Source: Anodontia alba (Eukaryota > Mollusca > Bivalvia > Lucinida > Lucinidae). From it: DNA of 64,000 bases. Made by a program: the position numbers and the translations under genes. A model generated the notes under the pieces. That model was not told where the DNA came from, did not search any database, and saw nothing but the letters and a program-made list of their open reading frames with translations. Location: the NCBI GenBank assembly GCA_964016985.1, contig OZ024828.1:10382610-10446609 (forward strand). Direction: 5' to 3'. This document shows positions 40,981 through 51,544 of the stretch, piece by piece; position 1 is the stretch's first letter; every line of letters starts with the position of its first letter.

Positions 40981-41775
40981 ATAATGCAAGTTACTTGTTT
41001 TTTCCATTTATGATAAATATAGCTCTGTCTGAAATGCATGGAAAGAAAAAAAATGGCAGTTACACCTGCAACTTATCTCCCAGTTTTAGAGGTAATTTTC
41101 AGAGTATTCATTATAATTTCATGGAATTACAGTCACTACAATTTGTGCAGAGAAATTAAAAAATGTAGAACAATATCTAAGGGATATTAATCATGCAAGA
41201 CAATGGCAACTTGGAAACCAAAGTCTGAACATGTACAACTTCAATTCGTCTGCTTTGATTGTAAGAACTCCAGAATAAGAAGAAAATAGAATTTCCTGAA
41301 CTTTTTACAGAAGTCATTTTTTTATTTTTATTTTTGTCATTTTCATGTATCATTTTCATGCAATATAAGCATTTTTCAAAAAAAAAAAAAAAAAAAATGA
41401 AAATTGCAGCAAATTTATCTTTTGACCACCATGCATTTTAATAAAATGACATAATATCGAATATCCACCAATGACAAAATTGGGACAGTGCTTATACTAT
41501 CACTCTTCTATCTTTTTTCTCCCTTTCTCTGTAAGAGGACACAAACTGACCCACAAGTGTTGACCTGTCGATAAACCCAAACTCAGTCAATCAATCACTG
41601 TATGAGTAGGAACATTGATTATGTTGATTTCATTTTATGGGTTGCTTGATTCTAGAATCCACTGACTGATCAATGTGGCTGTTCAATCCCAAAGTCTTGG
41701 ATGATTTGTGATATGCCAAACAGTTTTTGAGTAGTGTATATTTGGGAACGAAGTAAACTGGAAGCAATTTACAAG
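40981..41775. other. No gene; poly-A at 41379
   Basis: AT-rich DNA without a recognised repeat. The minus-strand 60-codon frame is not supported. Confidence 0.4.
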
Positions 41776-41925
41776 TAACCCTTAAATAGCAAAGCAAAAT
41801 TGTAACAGATGACAGTCTAATAACTTTTTTTTATTATTTTTCAACAAAAATAGGGCTTTATGTTTCATATGACACGTCTGCAAGACAGACCATACAACTG
41901 AAATATCAAGCCAATATTTCTTCTT
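41776..41925. mobile_element. Family D MITE, right end missing
   Basis: GTAACCCTTAAATAGCAAAGC, ACAGATGACAGTC, AAAATAGGGCTTTATGTTTC and partial mirror. Confidence 0.65.
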
Positions 41926-41932
41926 AAAAATA

Positions 41933-42143
41933 GTACGGTAAATGTCCTAAAGTTTCGAACACTTTATTCCATACTATTTTTTGGCCTAAATTTTGCTGTT
42001 TAGGCATTTTTTTTCATAAAATAATTAGTGGAATGGCAAACAGTATAGCCCTGATCAGACTGCTCCTTCAGGGAGCAGTCTGATCTGGGTCTGCACTGTT
42101 TGCATATGCCATTTTGTCAGACATTTTGATGTACGATATTTGC
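41933..42143. mobile_element. Family M MITE, full length
   Basis: TACGGTAAATGTCCTAAAGTTTC and GTCAGACATTTTGATGTACG ends, with hairpin AGACTGCTCCTTCAGGGAGCAGTCT. Confidence 0.8.
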
Positions 42144-42367
42144 TGCAGTTCTGATTGGTACAGTCAGCATCACAAGGTACATAACTAATGTTTTCCTTCA
42201 TCAAAGTCAGTCACAGTAATTGCCCTTTGTCACAATTTATTCACACTGGTGTATCAGGGGACAGGATGCAAGTCTGAAAGGATTCTGAGTATTCTCAGAG
42301 TTGATCTCCCTTGACAGACAAAACCTCTGCTGACAGTAAATTTCCAATACCCTCAGCTGGCGACAAG

Positions 42368-42605
42368 AATTTAACTCTTTAAGACTTAATGCAAGCTGAG
42401 TCATAATTTCAGTAGACAACATTTTAAAGTTTTCTTATTTTTCTTAGAATATAGGATTTGACATTTTATGCAAATTTTCTCCAAAGGATGAGTGGCAAAC
42501 ATTGCAGACCCTGATCAGAGGCTATGTTTTAAGGAATCTGATCTGGGTCTTCAAGGTTTGCTCCGGGTGCTTGTCTGTCCAAATATATAAGTATGTACCA
42601 TACAA
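42368..42605. mobile_element. Chimera: family C left arm joined to family H right arm
   Basis: Up to GCAAATTTTCTCCAAAGG (about 42487) the sequence is family C. It then becomes family H (AGTGGCAAACATTGCAGACC, CTGATCTGGGTCTTC, GTCTGTCCAAATATATAAG). The joint lies at the apex of both palindromes. Confidence 0.75.
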
Positions 42606-42606
42606 T

Positions 42607-42800
42607 TTTCACTCCTTAATCCTTCACAGATGACAATTTGGTATTTTTTTTTTACTAATTTTTCCTAGAAAACAGGATTTGATATTTCATGCAAACTGAA
42701 ATTGTCTCCATTGGAGACAATATAGATGAAATGTCAAATCCTGTTTTCTAGGAAACATAAGAAAAGTATTTCAATGTCGTCTGCTGACATTTTTAATTAG
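42607..42800. mobile_element. Family C MITE
   Basis: CTCCTTAATCCTTCACAGATG to GTCGTCTGCTGAC; hairpin AATTGTCTCCATTGGAGACAAT. Confidence 0.8.
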
Positions 42801-43033
42801 AGTGCTGAGCACTGTTTTCTGGGGAAAAAAAAAAATAACAGTTTGTCCTCTGCTGAAAATTTTTACCTAGAGTGCTAAGCATTGTTTTCGGGGAAAAATA
42901 AGAAAAAATGTTTCAATATGTCCTCTGCTGCAAATTTTACCCAGAGTACTAAGCATCATTTTCTGGGAAAAATAAGAAGAAATATTTCAATATGTCATCT
43001 TCTGAAAATTTTACCCAGAGTGCAAAGTGATAA
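42770..43033 (+). repeat. Family C right end amplified about four times
   Basis: TTTCAATxTGTCxTCTGCTG, ATTTTACCCAGAGTGCTAAGC and ATTGTTTTCTGGGGAAAAATAAG recur in direct order about every 70-80 bp, starting with the MITE's own right end. Confidence 0.88.
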
Positions 43034-43082
43034 ATTGTTTGCTAGTTCGCTTGTACTTTCTTTTGATCAGCTTTGATTCTTA

Positions 43083-44347
43083 CGAGGGTGAGTCAACAAG
43101 TAACCAGCCTAACTTATTTCCGATGGACTGAGACTCTCACGATTTTCATGCTTTGTTTCAATATATGTTTTATACATGGGTACGAAATTGCACATGTATC
43201 GAGTCATTCTTTAATAAGATATTGAATGTCAAACATGGCTAGTGATGCCAAGGCATGCTTTTCATCTAAAGTTGAGCAACGTGCTGTAATTCTGTACTTG
43301 TTTTTAAAGGGTAAAAAAGGCAAGGAAATACAAGGCGAATTAGCCGATGTTTATTGGTCTTCTGCACCATCTTATGCTCAGGTTAAATTCTGGGTAGGGG
43401 AATTCAAACGCGGCAGAACGTCTTTAGAAGATGAAGCCAGGTCGGGACACCCACTGGATGCCACCGACCAAGAAATGTGTAAGAAAGTTCGGGATCTGGT
43501 ATACTCTCATAGGCGAATTCAGGTGGAAGAAATAGCGCAGGCATTAGGCATTTCACATGGTAGCATTTCAACAATCTTACATGGTCATTTCGGTATGCTC
43601 AAGCTAATAGCCTGTTGGGTCCCCAAATCCCTAAGCGATGAGCAAATGGCAACCAGAGCATCAGTATGAAGTGCCTTGTTGAAGCGTTTTTGGTCAAAAG
43701 ATGATTTTCTTTTGCGTCTGGTGACTGTAGATGAGACTTGGGTTCATTATTATGAGCCAAAGAATAAAGCTCAGAGTCGTCAGTGGGTAGAGCCTGGGTC
43801 ACCGAGGCCAAAGAAGTTCAAGACGCAACCATCTGCTGGCAAGGTGATGGCCACAGTATTTTGGGACGCAAAAGGCGTTATTATGTTGGACTTTTTACCC
43901 AAGAGAAGTATAATAACTGGATTGTACTATGCAAACTTGTTAGACCAGCTGAGAACCGCCATCCGTGAAAAAACGCCGAGGTAAACTCTCTAAAGGTGTT
44001 TTGCTGCAACAGGACAACACGAGAGTCCCAACTTGCAAAGTTGCAAAGGATGCTGTAGAGCGAAACAGGTATGAATTAATACCACATCCTGCCTATTCAC
44101 CTGACCTAGCTCCTAGCGACTTCTTCCTATTCCCAAACTTGAAAAAGGATAACCCTGGACTTGATTTCCGGTCTGATGAAGTAGTCGTGATGGCAGCTGA
44201 GTGGGTCAATGGAAAGGACCCCGACTTTTTCAGTTTTGGGCTGATGGTACTTTAAGTGCATCACACAAGAGGGCAATTACATCAAAAAAGAAAAAGTGGA
44301 TCTCAACTGGAAATAAGTTAGGCTGGTTACTTATTGACTCACCCTCG
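43083..44347 (+). mobile_element. Mariner-family transposon, structurally complete (1265 bp)
   Basis: 39-bp terminal inverted repeats, CGAGGGTGAGTCAACAAG... at 43083-43121 and the inverse at 44309-44347, differ at one position. TA flanks both ends (43081-43082, 44348-44349). Length and gene position fit mariner elements. The single transposase gene is broken. The two ends and the TA duplication look fresh compared with the MITEs around it. Confidence 0.97.
43226..44316 (+). pseudogene. Mariner transposase, one nonsense and two frameshifts
   Basis: The encoded D,D34D transposase would cut and paste the element. An N-terminal helix-turn-helix region (FWVGEFKRGRTSLEDEARSG, VEEIAQALGISHGSISTIL) is followed by the mariner WVPxxL motif (WVPKSL). 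Then come the first catalytic Asp in VTVDETWVHYYEP, the second in LLQQDNTR and the third in YSPDLAPSDFFLF, with 34 residues between the last two. Damage: TGA at 43667-43669 where a sense codon is expected; one extra A in the A-run at 43968-43973 shifts the frame; a further shift near 44240 before the C-terminal YFKCITQEGNYIKKE, which would end at TAA 44314-44316 inside the right TIR. RPH after the second Asp reads RVPT. Start: ATG 43226, or 43235, which has the better context. The inverted repeats could still be used by a transposase supplied elsewhere. Confidence 0.96.
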
Positions 44348-44485
44348 TATTATTATTATTAGTCAGGCCAAGAAAAAATGTGTCTTGGGGGCATATGGGA
44401 ACAATAAATATCCAGAGCAGCCTGCAGCGAAGCCTTGCAACCTGATAAGGACCTCTGTTATATATCAATATATTCTACACTATCC

Positions 44486-44575
44486 ACTGATTCTGTAAGC
44501 AGATAGTGAAGGCCTAGACCAGACTGCGCGGATGTGCAGTCTGGTCTGGGCCTTTGCTGTCCACAAACATTCTGA
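44486..44575. mobile_element. Family P hairpin
   Basis: AGCAGATAGTGAAGGCCTAGACCAGACTGCGCGG mirrors CAGTCTGGTCTGGGCCTTTGCTGT in inverted orientation. Related pieces lie at 17368 and 47505. Confidence 0.6.
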
Positions 44576-44682
44576 AGGCACATTTTTGCTGCACATTATG
44601 TTCATCAGATACTATATAGACTACTTGTCTTGTTTATGTAAGATTTTAGCCACATTCTTGAAAAATATATAATGATTTTAGC

Positions 44683-44890
44683 CTTTAAAGTGCCAAGCAA
44701 AATTTGGAACAGACAACATTCTAGAATTTTTTATTCTTTTTTTAATTTTTCAGAGAGAATAAGTTTAGACATTTAATGTGAATTGTCTGCATGGCAGATG
44801 ATCACATGAAATGTCAAGACTTGTTTCCTGTGAAAAGTAAAAATAAATAAAATAAAAAAATTGTCGTCTGCTGTAAGTGACTGGCACTTC
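44683..44890. mobile_element. Family D MITE
   Basis: CCTTTAAAGTGCCAAGCAAAAT to GTCGTCTGCTGTAAGTGAC; hairpin GAATTGTCTGCATGGCAGATG. Confidence 0.75.
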
Positions 44891-44987
44891 TTTATAAATA
44901 TCAAATGAATTTAAAGATATAACTCTTGTACCATTCAATGACTATTCAACAGACCAACAGCAAGTTATAATATCACAATTAATACAA

Positions 44988-45202
44988 TTAATGCTTTGTA
45001 TGCTGTATAGAATTTCAGCAGACTACATTTTGAAATATTTTTTATTATTTGTCCCAGAAAACAGGCTTTGACATTTTATGCAAATTGTCTCCCTAGGAGA
45101 CACTTTACACAGAATGTCAAAGCCTATTTTCTGGAAAAAAAATAAGAAAAATATCATCAGTTTCTCGTCTGCTGAAATTGCTCGGCGAGTGGTAATGGTT
45201 AA
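44988..45202. mobile_element. Family C MITE
   Basis: TTAATGCTTTGTATGCTG to GGCGAGTGGTAATGGTTAA; hairpin GTCTCCCTAGGAGAC. Confidence 0.85.
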
Positions 45203-45639
45203 AGGATCAAAATAATATAAATTCACTGTTATCCTATCTTCAGCCCACCAGCCAAGAATACTTCGTGGCGGACTTGAACATGTCAATCACTTTTAACTAC
45301 TCGACAAAGAACTGGAATGATAATTGTTACCCGATTTAAAAGGGTTAAACAAATTTAAATTGTAGAAGTTTAATGCTTACTCGACTCCCGAGCAGTAGCT
45401 GTTATGAACAATAATTAGATGAAATTATAATATCATTTAGATATGATCGCTGACTTTGTTCCTTTCAATACAATAAAAGTCTGTTTTGAAATATACCTAC
45501 TTTCTAATGTATAGGTATATTACTGAGATAATGGACAATACTCTATGTATTTACCATTTTCTATTTTTCACTTTCACATGGGCTTAAAATGCAGATTTAA
45601 ACAAGTTAAACAAAAGTCCCTTCCCTACCCTTGCCCTCC
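45203..45639. other. No recognised feature
   Basis: Unassigned AT-rich DNA. Confidence 0.4.
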
Positions 45640-45681
45640 ACACACACACACACATACATACACACACACATCACACCATAT

Positions 45682-45758
<77 letters not shown>
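45640..45758 (+). repeat. (CA)n microsatellite
   Basis: An imperfect ACACAT stretch, then about 38 uninterrupted CA units from 45683. Histidine/threonine frames across it are artefacts. Confidence 0.97.
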
Positions 45759-45760
<2 letters not shown>

Positions 45761-45849
45761 CAAATAGGACATTTCAGTTTATGGATAAAACTGATGAATG
45801 TGGACAAAGAGCCATAACTCAAGTACCTTAACTCCTCTTCACCACAATC

Positions 45850-46194
45850 ATGGCTTAAGGGGACAGAGTACACATGGTAGATTTTCCCCGAAGTTTTACA
45901 AGGGAGACATCTTTTTTTGACATCCTGTTTGCTTTCTTGCACACTGTCCCTTCTGAAAAAGGGGTCTTCTCTTAAAGGAAATTTTTTTCCCCTATCCAGG
46001 CTAAATATGGAAGGAGGGGTGTGTGTGTGTGTGTGTGTGTGTGGTGGGAGCGGGGGGGGAGGGGGGGGGGGTTCCAGTGGGTTAAATATACCCACGGCTG
46101 GTGCCAATCCATCAACAGGCCTGATTCTCTTACACAATACAACAAAATTCTAGGTCCAGTAGTTCCTGAGAAATCTTTGACAGGAAAAAAAAAG

Positions 46195-46195
<1 letters not shown>
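45850..46195. mobile_element. Family K repeat interrupted by (GT)n and poly-G
   Basis: GGACAGAGTACACATGGTAG, ACATCCTGTTTGCTTTCTTGC and CTTCTGAAAAAGGGGTC; (GT)n at 46019-46042 and a G-rich run to 46070. Confidence 0.55.

Positions 46196-46198
<3 letters not shown>

Positions 46199-46273
<75 letters not shown>
46199..46273 (+). repeat. (CA)n microsatellite
   Basis: About 37 uninterrupted CA units. Confidence 0.97.
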
Positions 46274-46276
<3 letters not shown>

Positions 46277-46497
46277 ATGACAAAAACTATACACCCCTAT
46301 ATATGGTATTCATATGCCAGGGGGTTATAAACAACAAAAAGGACAACTAGGTGTGGGTGGTCTATTAGAACTTCAAACTTATTTTTAATTAATTTTCTCT
46401 AGACATGAACATTCTAGCAGAACCTCAAAGGAGGAAACTGATAAATAAAGCTTCCTTTATCAATAAAAGTACATTGTAATTATAGTATGCTAATACA

Positions 46498-46690
46498 GAG
46501 GACTTTTTAAAGAAGAGTATTTGGTGATAATTCTGGGATAATTTTCTCCATTTCTCAATAAAAATGTATGTTGTGGGTACTCATTAGAAACGCCTCACCG
46601 AGGCACTTCAAATGAGTACCCACAACGTATGTTTTTATGGAGAAATAAGAAAAATTGTCCTAGAATTATCATCAAAGTCTCCTCCTTAAC
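46498..46690. mobile_element. Family F MITE, extended-arm subfamily
   Basis: CAGAGGACTTTTTAAAGAAG, AATTCTGGGATAATTTTC and ATTATCATCAAAGTCTCCTCC; hairpin GTTGTGGGTACTCATTAGAAAC. A family C end starts at its right edge. Confidence 0.88.
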
Positions 46691-46770
46691 CTTTACCACT
46701 CTCTGGGCATTTTCAGCAGATGACAAAATGATGTTATTTTTCTTATTTTTCCCAGAAAACAGGATTTGCT
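46686..46770. mobile_element. Family C MITE, left arm
   Basis: TTAACCTTTACCACTCTCTGGG to CAGAAAACAGGATTTGC, cut in the stem. Confidence 0.75.
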
Positions 46771-47202
46771 TTTCTTATTGACAACTGAAAGTCTCGGGTT
46801 ACAGTTACCGAAATTGGCAGCTTTAATTTCATTATATTTCTCTGAATGACAAATCAACATGCTAATAACAGTGCAGGGTCTTATGGCTGAGCAATCACTC
46901 TGCATAGACCCATAAAGAATCATTCAAAGTATACTGAAGATGACAAAATGAATATTTTAACTTAAAATTAAAACATATTAAATTGTTGTCCTATTAGCAG
47001 AAGATTCACGTGAAATGCCGGCCTTATTTTCAGGTCCTTTATAATCTTTGAGCCCATTCCTGGATTCTTGAAAATCTATATGAGGTCTTATTGGCTGAAA
47101 CTAGCTCCAAGGCTGGACCAAAGAACTCAACACTTCAGCTATTTTCAGTTTTGTGAATGTGTTCATTTCTTTCAAGCATTATTCTTTTTTTAATCTTTCC
47201 CA

Positions 47203-47330
47203 GCTAGTGGCGACATTTGTCGTCTGCTGATAACCTTTGCAAACAGTTTGGATCCAGATCAGCCCTGACAACATGTCAGGCCTGATCTGGATCCAAACTA
47301 TTTGACACTCAGATGGTATTCCTGAAAGAT
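47203..47330. mobile_element. Family O hairpin element
   Basis: CAGCTAGTGGCGACATTTGTCGTC, hairpin TTTGGATCCAGATCAG / CTGATCTGGATCCAAAC around CATGTCAGG, and CTCAGATGGTATTCCTGAAAG. Nearly identical to the module at 5287. Confidence 0.78.
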
Positions 47331-47598
47331 TTTTTTCAACTGCCCTATTCTTACAGCAGAACCAGACGTCAATTTTCTTATTTCACTACCTGAATATTTT
47401 TTACCTTACCAGTCAACTAGAGCCAAATAGTACCAACCACTATAAGCCATGTCATGCAAAAATGTATCCTCAGGGCATGTGGGGTCACTGACGGCCCACA
47501 TCAGCCTAAGCATCCACACAATCTGATCAGGTCCTACATTCTCTGCTTACAAAATCAATGGATACTGTCGAATGTAATGATGTACAGCAATTTAGCCC

Positions 47599-47841
47599 TT
47601 AACCCTTAAAGCACCAATCACAACAATTGTCCTCTGCTTTGTCTTCTGCTGGTTACTTTAAAAGTCATTGCAGCAAACAGTGTGAGTAGTATAGGCTGTG
47701 CGACAGCCTATACTACTAGTGTGGACCCAGATCTGACTGCTCCTTTAGGTCCACACTGTTTGTCTATATGCAAAATTAGGTTTGAAAACATAAACAGACG
47801 ACATTTTCAGATGCAGGTTATCTTGGCATTTTAAGGGTTAA
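47599..47841 (-). mobile_element. Family B MITE with extra hairpin insertion
   Basis: TTAACCCTTAAAGCACCAATC to TTGGCATTTTAAGGGTTAA. A separate palindrome (AGTAGTATAGGCTGT/ACAGCCTATACTACT) is inserted into the AACAGTGTG stem at about 47680-47720. Confidence 0.88.
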
Positions 47842-48055
47842 AATGCCAAGAAAACCTGCATCTGAAAATGTCATCTGCTGAATATTCTTGCAAACTTTTC
47901 AAACCTATTTTAGCATACAGGCAAACAGTGTGGACCCTGATCAGACTGCTTCTAGAGGAGCAGTCTGATCTGGGTCCGCACTGTTTGCAAGAATGACTTT
48001 TAAAATCACAAGCAGATGACAAAGCAGACGGCAATTGTTGTGATTGGCAGTTTAA
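47838..48055 (+). mobile_element. Family B MITE joined tail-to-head at TTAA
   Basis: It starts at the TTAA that ends the previous copy and runs TTAAAATGCCAAGAAAACC to GATTGGCAGTTTAA. It lacks the outermost CCCTTAA at each end, so the joints use the internal TTAA of the terminus. Confidence 0.88.
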
Positions 48056-48256
48056 CCCTAATCCTGCTGAACCCGGATATACCCTGCCTTTGCAAACAGT
48101 TTAGATCCAGATCAGTGAGAAGCCAACTGATCTGGATCTGCACTGTTTGCCATTAAGTATGTGAATATGTGTTAACAATCTGGACCAAGTAATCTGATTG
48201 GCTGAAAATTAGAAATGGGTGTGACATCTTTATATATTCAGCAGGACAAGGGTTAA
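48052..48256 (+). mobile_element. Family A MITE, third member of the concatemer
   Basis: TTAACCCTAATCCTGCTGAA to ATTCAGCAGGACAAGGGTTAA, sharing its left TTAA with the B copy. Confidence 0.92.
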
Positions 48257-48914
48257 ATTAAGGTTTAAAGGCCTAATTTTTGACTGCTATTTTTCTTGCA
48301 TGATCTGACTCTTTACTGTGCCCCTGTGTCCCAAATATATCTTGTCACTTGATGTTACTGGTAATGACTGGTAAATATACACAATTATTCTGATACTTAA
48401 CCCACACTTAGCATTATAAGAGCAAATAATTTCTTCAATCGACTTTGAAGCAGGCAGCCCGTAGTCTCTCAAAGCCCTTCTTGACTCAGCAATAGGTCTC
48501 CACCATTAAACTAATACATATCATTACCAATAATTCCTTTGTCCTTAAATCGAAAATATACCAAAATATTTGACAATGATAAGACCTAATTTGCATATGA
48601 CTGAAAATATTGACATTTGTTAAATGTCTGTTTAATCATCACTTGATGTTTATTTGAACTGTAGTAAAGTTTCAGCTGTAAAAACTTGTTTTAAAGCAGT
48701 TAACTGCCTTTGATCATCAAATTGGGAGAACATTTTACAAAAGTGTTAACAAACATTCTGAATAAACTTTCTTTTCTTCTCTACTATTTTTCTAGTTTTA
48801 CCCTAAATTTTAGTCAGACACATCTGAGCAGATAGTGTAGACCAGGGCTTGGCTGAAAGACTGGCAATATGTCAGCATGAACCACGGCTGGTAAAATATG
48901 CACAGTTTTGAACA
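48257..48914. other. No recognised feature
   Basis: Unassigned AT-rich DNA; a short H-like piece (AGACACATCTGAGCAGATAG) lies near 48814. Confidence 0.4.
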
Positions 48915-48923
48915 AGAGAGTAT

Positions 48924-49231
48924 AGTTTGTGTATAGGTTTTACGGCCCCGTTATCCCAATGGGGTCATGTCAAGTGCGGTCAGTTTACCTAACCACACGT
49001 TTACTGGGCAGGCTTAGTCCTCGAAGCGGTTAACTAGTATTGTGCACATTCTTTCGCCAGAAACTGACAACTGCCCTTCTTGAATCAGCGGAAGGGAGAG
49101 AATGACCGTAGAAAATATTTCATGATCAATCTCCACGAAAGAATGTTGGCAACCTCGGCAGGGGTTGAACCCGCGACCTCCTGGTCTCCAGTAGGATGGC
49201 ACGTCCAACTGAGCCACCGAGGCTGGCCAAC
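48924..49231 (-). mobile_element. tRNA-derived SINE, full length, 9-bp target duplication
   Basis: AGAGAGTAT at 48915-48923 and 49232-49240. Head GGCTCAGTTGGACGTGCC, box B GGTTCAACCCC, tail GGGGCCGTAAAACCTATAC. Confidence 0.9.
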
Positions 49232-49307
49232 AGAGAGTATTATGAATGGACTTGTTTGTCTTATGATTAAGGGGAACTAATACACTTTCATGGGAGGTAA
49301 ATCTGTA

Positions 49308-49640
49308 CAAGAAGGCCATGATAGCCCTGTAACCCTCACCTGAGTATCACAGCACTTAGAGAACCTGACCTAGAACTGATTAAGGCAAACATTCTGACCA
49401 AAAGTCATAATGATAAGACAATGTAGCATGTCTAATGGGCTGTGAAATAAAGGTCTAGGTCAAATATGGATGACTGCACTCAACTCAAGAGGCCATGCTA
49501 AGATGTATGCATGTGCTAAGTATCACTGGCTGTAGGAGCATTAGTTACTGAGAAACTGACCTAAACACAAACACTTCACAAGTGCCAAATATCACTCTGT
49601 AGGACCAATAGTTACTGAGAAACTGACCTAAACCTAACCA
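49308..49640 (+). mobile_element. Short pearl/Helentron-like element
   Basis: Starts CAAGAAGGCCATGATAGCCC, matching the 5' hairpin at 8984. AGTTACTGAGAAACTGACC occurs twice (49551 and 49610). The next SINE cuts it off. Confidence 0.6.
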
Positions 49641-49858
49641 CACTTTTCCTGGGCACAGGCTTAGTCCTCTAAGCAGTTAACCAGTACTTGTGCACAATTT
49701 CTTTCACCAGAAACTGACAACCACCCTTCTTGAATCAACAGAAGGGAGAGAATAACAGTATAAAATATTTCATGATCAATTTCCATGAAAGAATGTTGAC
49801 CTGGCGGGCATCGAACCCTAGACCTGGATGCACATCCAACTGAGCCACAGAGGCCGAC
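49637..49858 (-). mobile_element. SINE, older copy without tail
   Basis: GGCCTCTGTGGCTCAGTTGG to AGTGTGGTTAGG on the minus strand, with several small deletions in the head. Confidence 0.85.
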
Positions 49859-50228
49859 TAAAAATACAGGGGCATCAATCTTAAGACTTGTAAATGGCTC
49901 GACTGTGCACTTCTGGGTTATGATGTGCAGTGATTACGTCAAATATGGTAGCTATCTGGCTGGTGGAATTGTTGTGGTCTTCTGTATCGGGCTAATTCTG
50001 AGGCTTCAAAACAATGCAGGATGATTAAATTTACCTGTACTGTCAAATAATGACACTGTTAAACACCCTTGAACAAACATTTAAAAGTTTAAATGGTAAC
50101 AACTAGACCCCCAAAGAAGCAAAACTGAAACGATTTTACATAAAATATTCTTTTAGCACTGGGTAGGGGAGTCTTTAACAGTTGAAAGACAATAAAAACA
50201 TTAGTCAACAGCTGCGCCATTACCCCAT
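49859..50228. other. No recognised feature
   Basis: Unassigned. TACAGGTAAATTT (minus, about 50033) looks like a splice donor, but only 21 nt upstream stay plausible. Confidence 0.35.
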
Positions 50229-50231
50229 ACC

Positions 50232-50361
50232 TGAATGCTTGGCATGCTGGGTAAAATTTTCAGCAGACAACATTTTGAAATAATTTTTCTTATTTTTCCC
50301 AGATAACAAAATGTCATCAATTTGTCATCTCTGAATGTGCACTGACAGTGGTAGAGGTTAA
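50232..50361. mobile_element. Family C MITE with core deleted
   Basis: GAATGCTTGGCATGCTGGG to GACAGTGGTAGAGGTTAA; the whole central hairpin is missing. Confidence 0.75.
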
Positions 50362-50374
50362 GTCATAATAAACC

Positions 50375-50570
50375 TATAGCTCCAGAGAAGAAGCTTTTCT
50401 CAGCCAAAAAGTACTGATATTTTTCTTATTTCTCCATGAAAATGCATGTCGTGAGTACTCATTAAAAGCACCTCACCGTAGCGGTCCTAGTGAGTACCCA
50501 CAATATATGTTTTTGTGGAGGAATAAGAAAAATATTATGTGGCTACCCCCTCTTATCTGGATCTATAATA
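50375..50570. mobile_element. Family F MITE
   Basis: Ends TATAGCTCCAGAGAAG and CTTATCTGGATCTATA; GTCGTGAGTACTCATTAAAAG hairpin, partly diverged. Confidence 0.8.
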
Positions 50571-50767
50571 CACCCCTTAAATTGATGTTTACCAAACCAT
50601 AAAACACAATGGGGAGATCTCCTCTTAGACTTAAGTGCCAAAGCAGGAAGATACTTAATCCCAAAAAAGAACGTTGAACCACACCGACTGGCCTGCATTT
50701 CTCCATTTTATTATCAGCATTTTGAGTCATTCACTTTCTGGCAATAAGTGGGGTATCCAGACAAATC

Positions 50768-51132
50768 TGACTAGACTGCATTATGTGCTGGCTGGTCTGG
50801 GTGTTACCATTGATCATGGGAGACAAAAAGCAGGGCCCAGTTGTTCAAAGCGTCGTTAGCTTAACGAGCTCGTTAAGGGTCATTTCGTTAACTATTTTAG
50901 CCAATTCAATATACAATATTCTGAAATTTTTTGCTGAAAAAATGTGAGTAGCTTTTGCATTGCAAAAGCTACTCACATCTTTTCAGCAAAAAATTTCAGC
51001 ATATTTGTGTATCACTTGATGTAAATTTTAACGAATCATTAACTATGTTGTTAGCTTTAAACAACTGGGCCCAGACTGCATTATGTGCTGCCTGGTCTGG
51101 GTGTTACCATTGATCATGGGAGACAAAAGGCA
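50768..51132 (+). repeat. Direct 62-bp duplication flanking a J element
   Basis: AGACTGCATTATGTGCTG, TGGTCTGGGTGTTACCATTG and ATCATGGGAGACAAAA lie immediately left (50772-50832) and right (51073-51131) of the J MITE, differing at about three positions. Confidence 0.9.
50833..51072. mobile_element. Family J MITE, full length
   Basis: GGGCCCAGTTGTTCAAAGCG to TTTAAACAACTGGGCCC; central GTGAGTAGCTTTTGCATTG hairpin of about 45-bp arms. Confidence 0.93.
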
Positions 51133-51241
51133 GACTGCCCAATGATGCTGCTTATAATTTGTTTTATAATTTGCATAATGATGATAATGCAATTACAAAT
51201 GGCACTGTGTAATTAGAAGGGGTGCAAGAGCCAATTACATC

Positions 51242-51455
51242 TACCTTTGTCCTGCTGAACCCAAATATGTCCTGCCTTTGCAAACTGTGTAGATCCAGAT
51301 CAGTTGGCTTCTTCAGAAGCCAACTAATCTGGATCTGCACTGTTTGTCATTCAGTATGTGAATTTATATCAACAATCTGGATAAAAGTAATGTGATTGGC
51401 TGACAATTGGAAATGGGCATGGCAACTTAATTTATTAAGCATGACAAAGGGTTAA
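51242..51455 (+). mobile_element. Family A MITE
   Basis: ACCTTTGTCCTGCTGAACCC to TTAAGCATGACAAAGGGTTAA; left TTAA lost. Confidence 0.9.
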
Positions 51456-51544
51456 CTGTAATCAAATTGCATACTTTTCCTACTCTCTGGCAAACGCATT
51501 TTTTTTTTAAAAAATAAGAGCTTTTTTTATTTCTCCACAAAAAA

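Noticed and set aside
45625..46350. Open frames of 170, 109 and 103 codons
   Set aside because: They are runs of Thr-His or Val-Cys encoded by (CA)n and (GT)n microsatellites.
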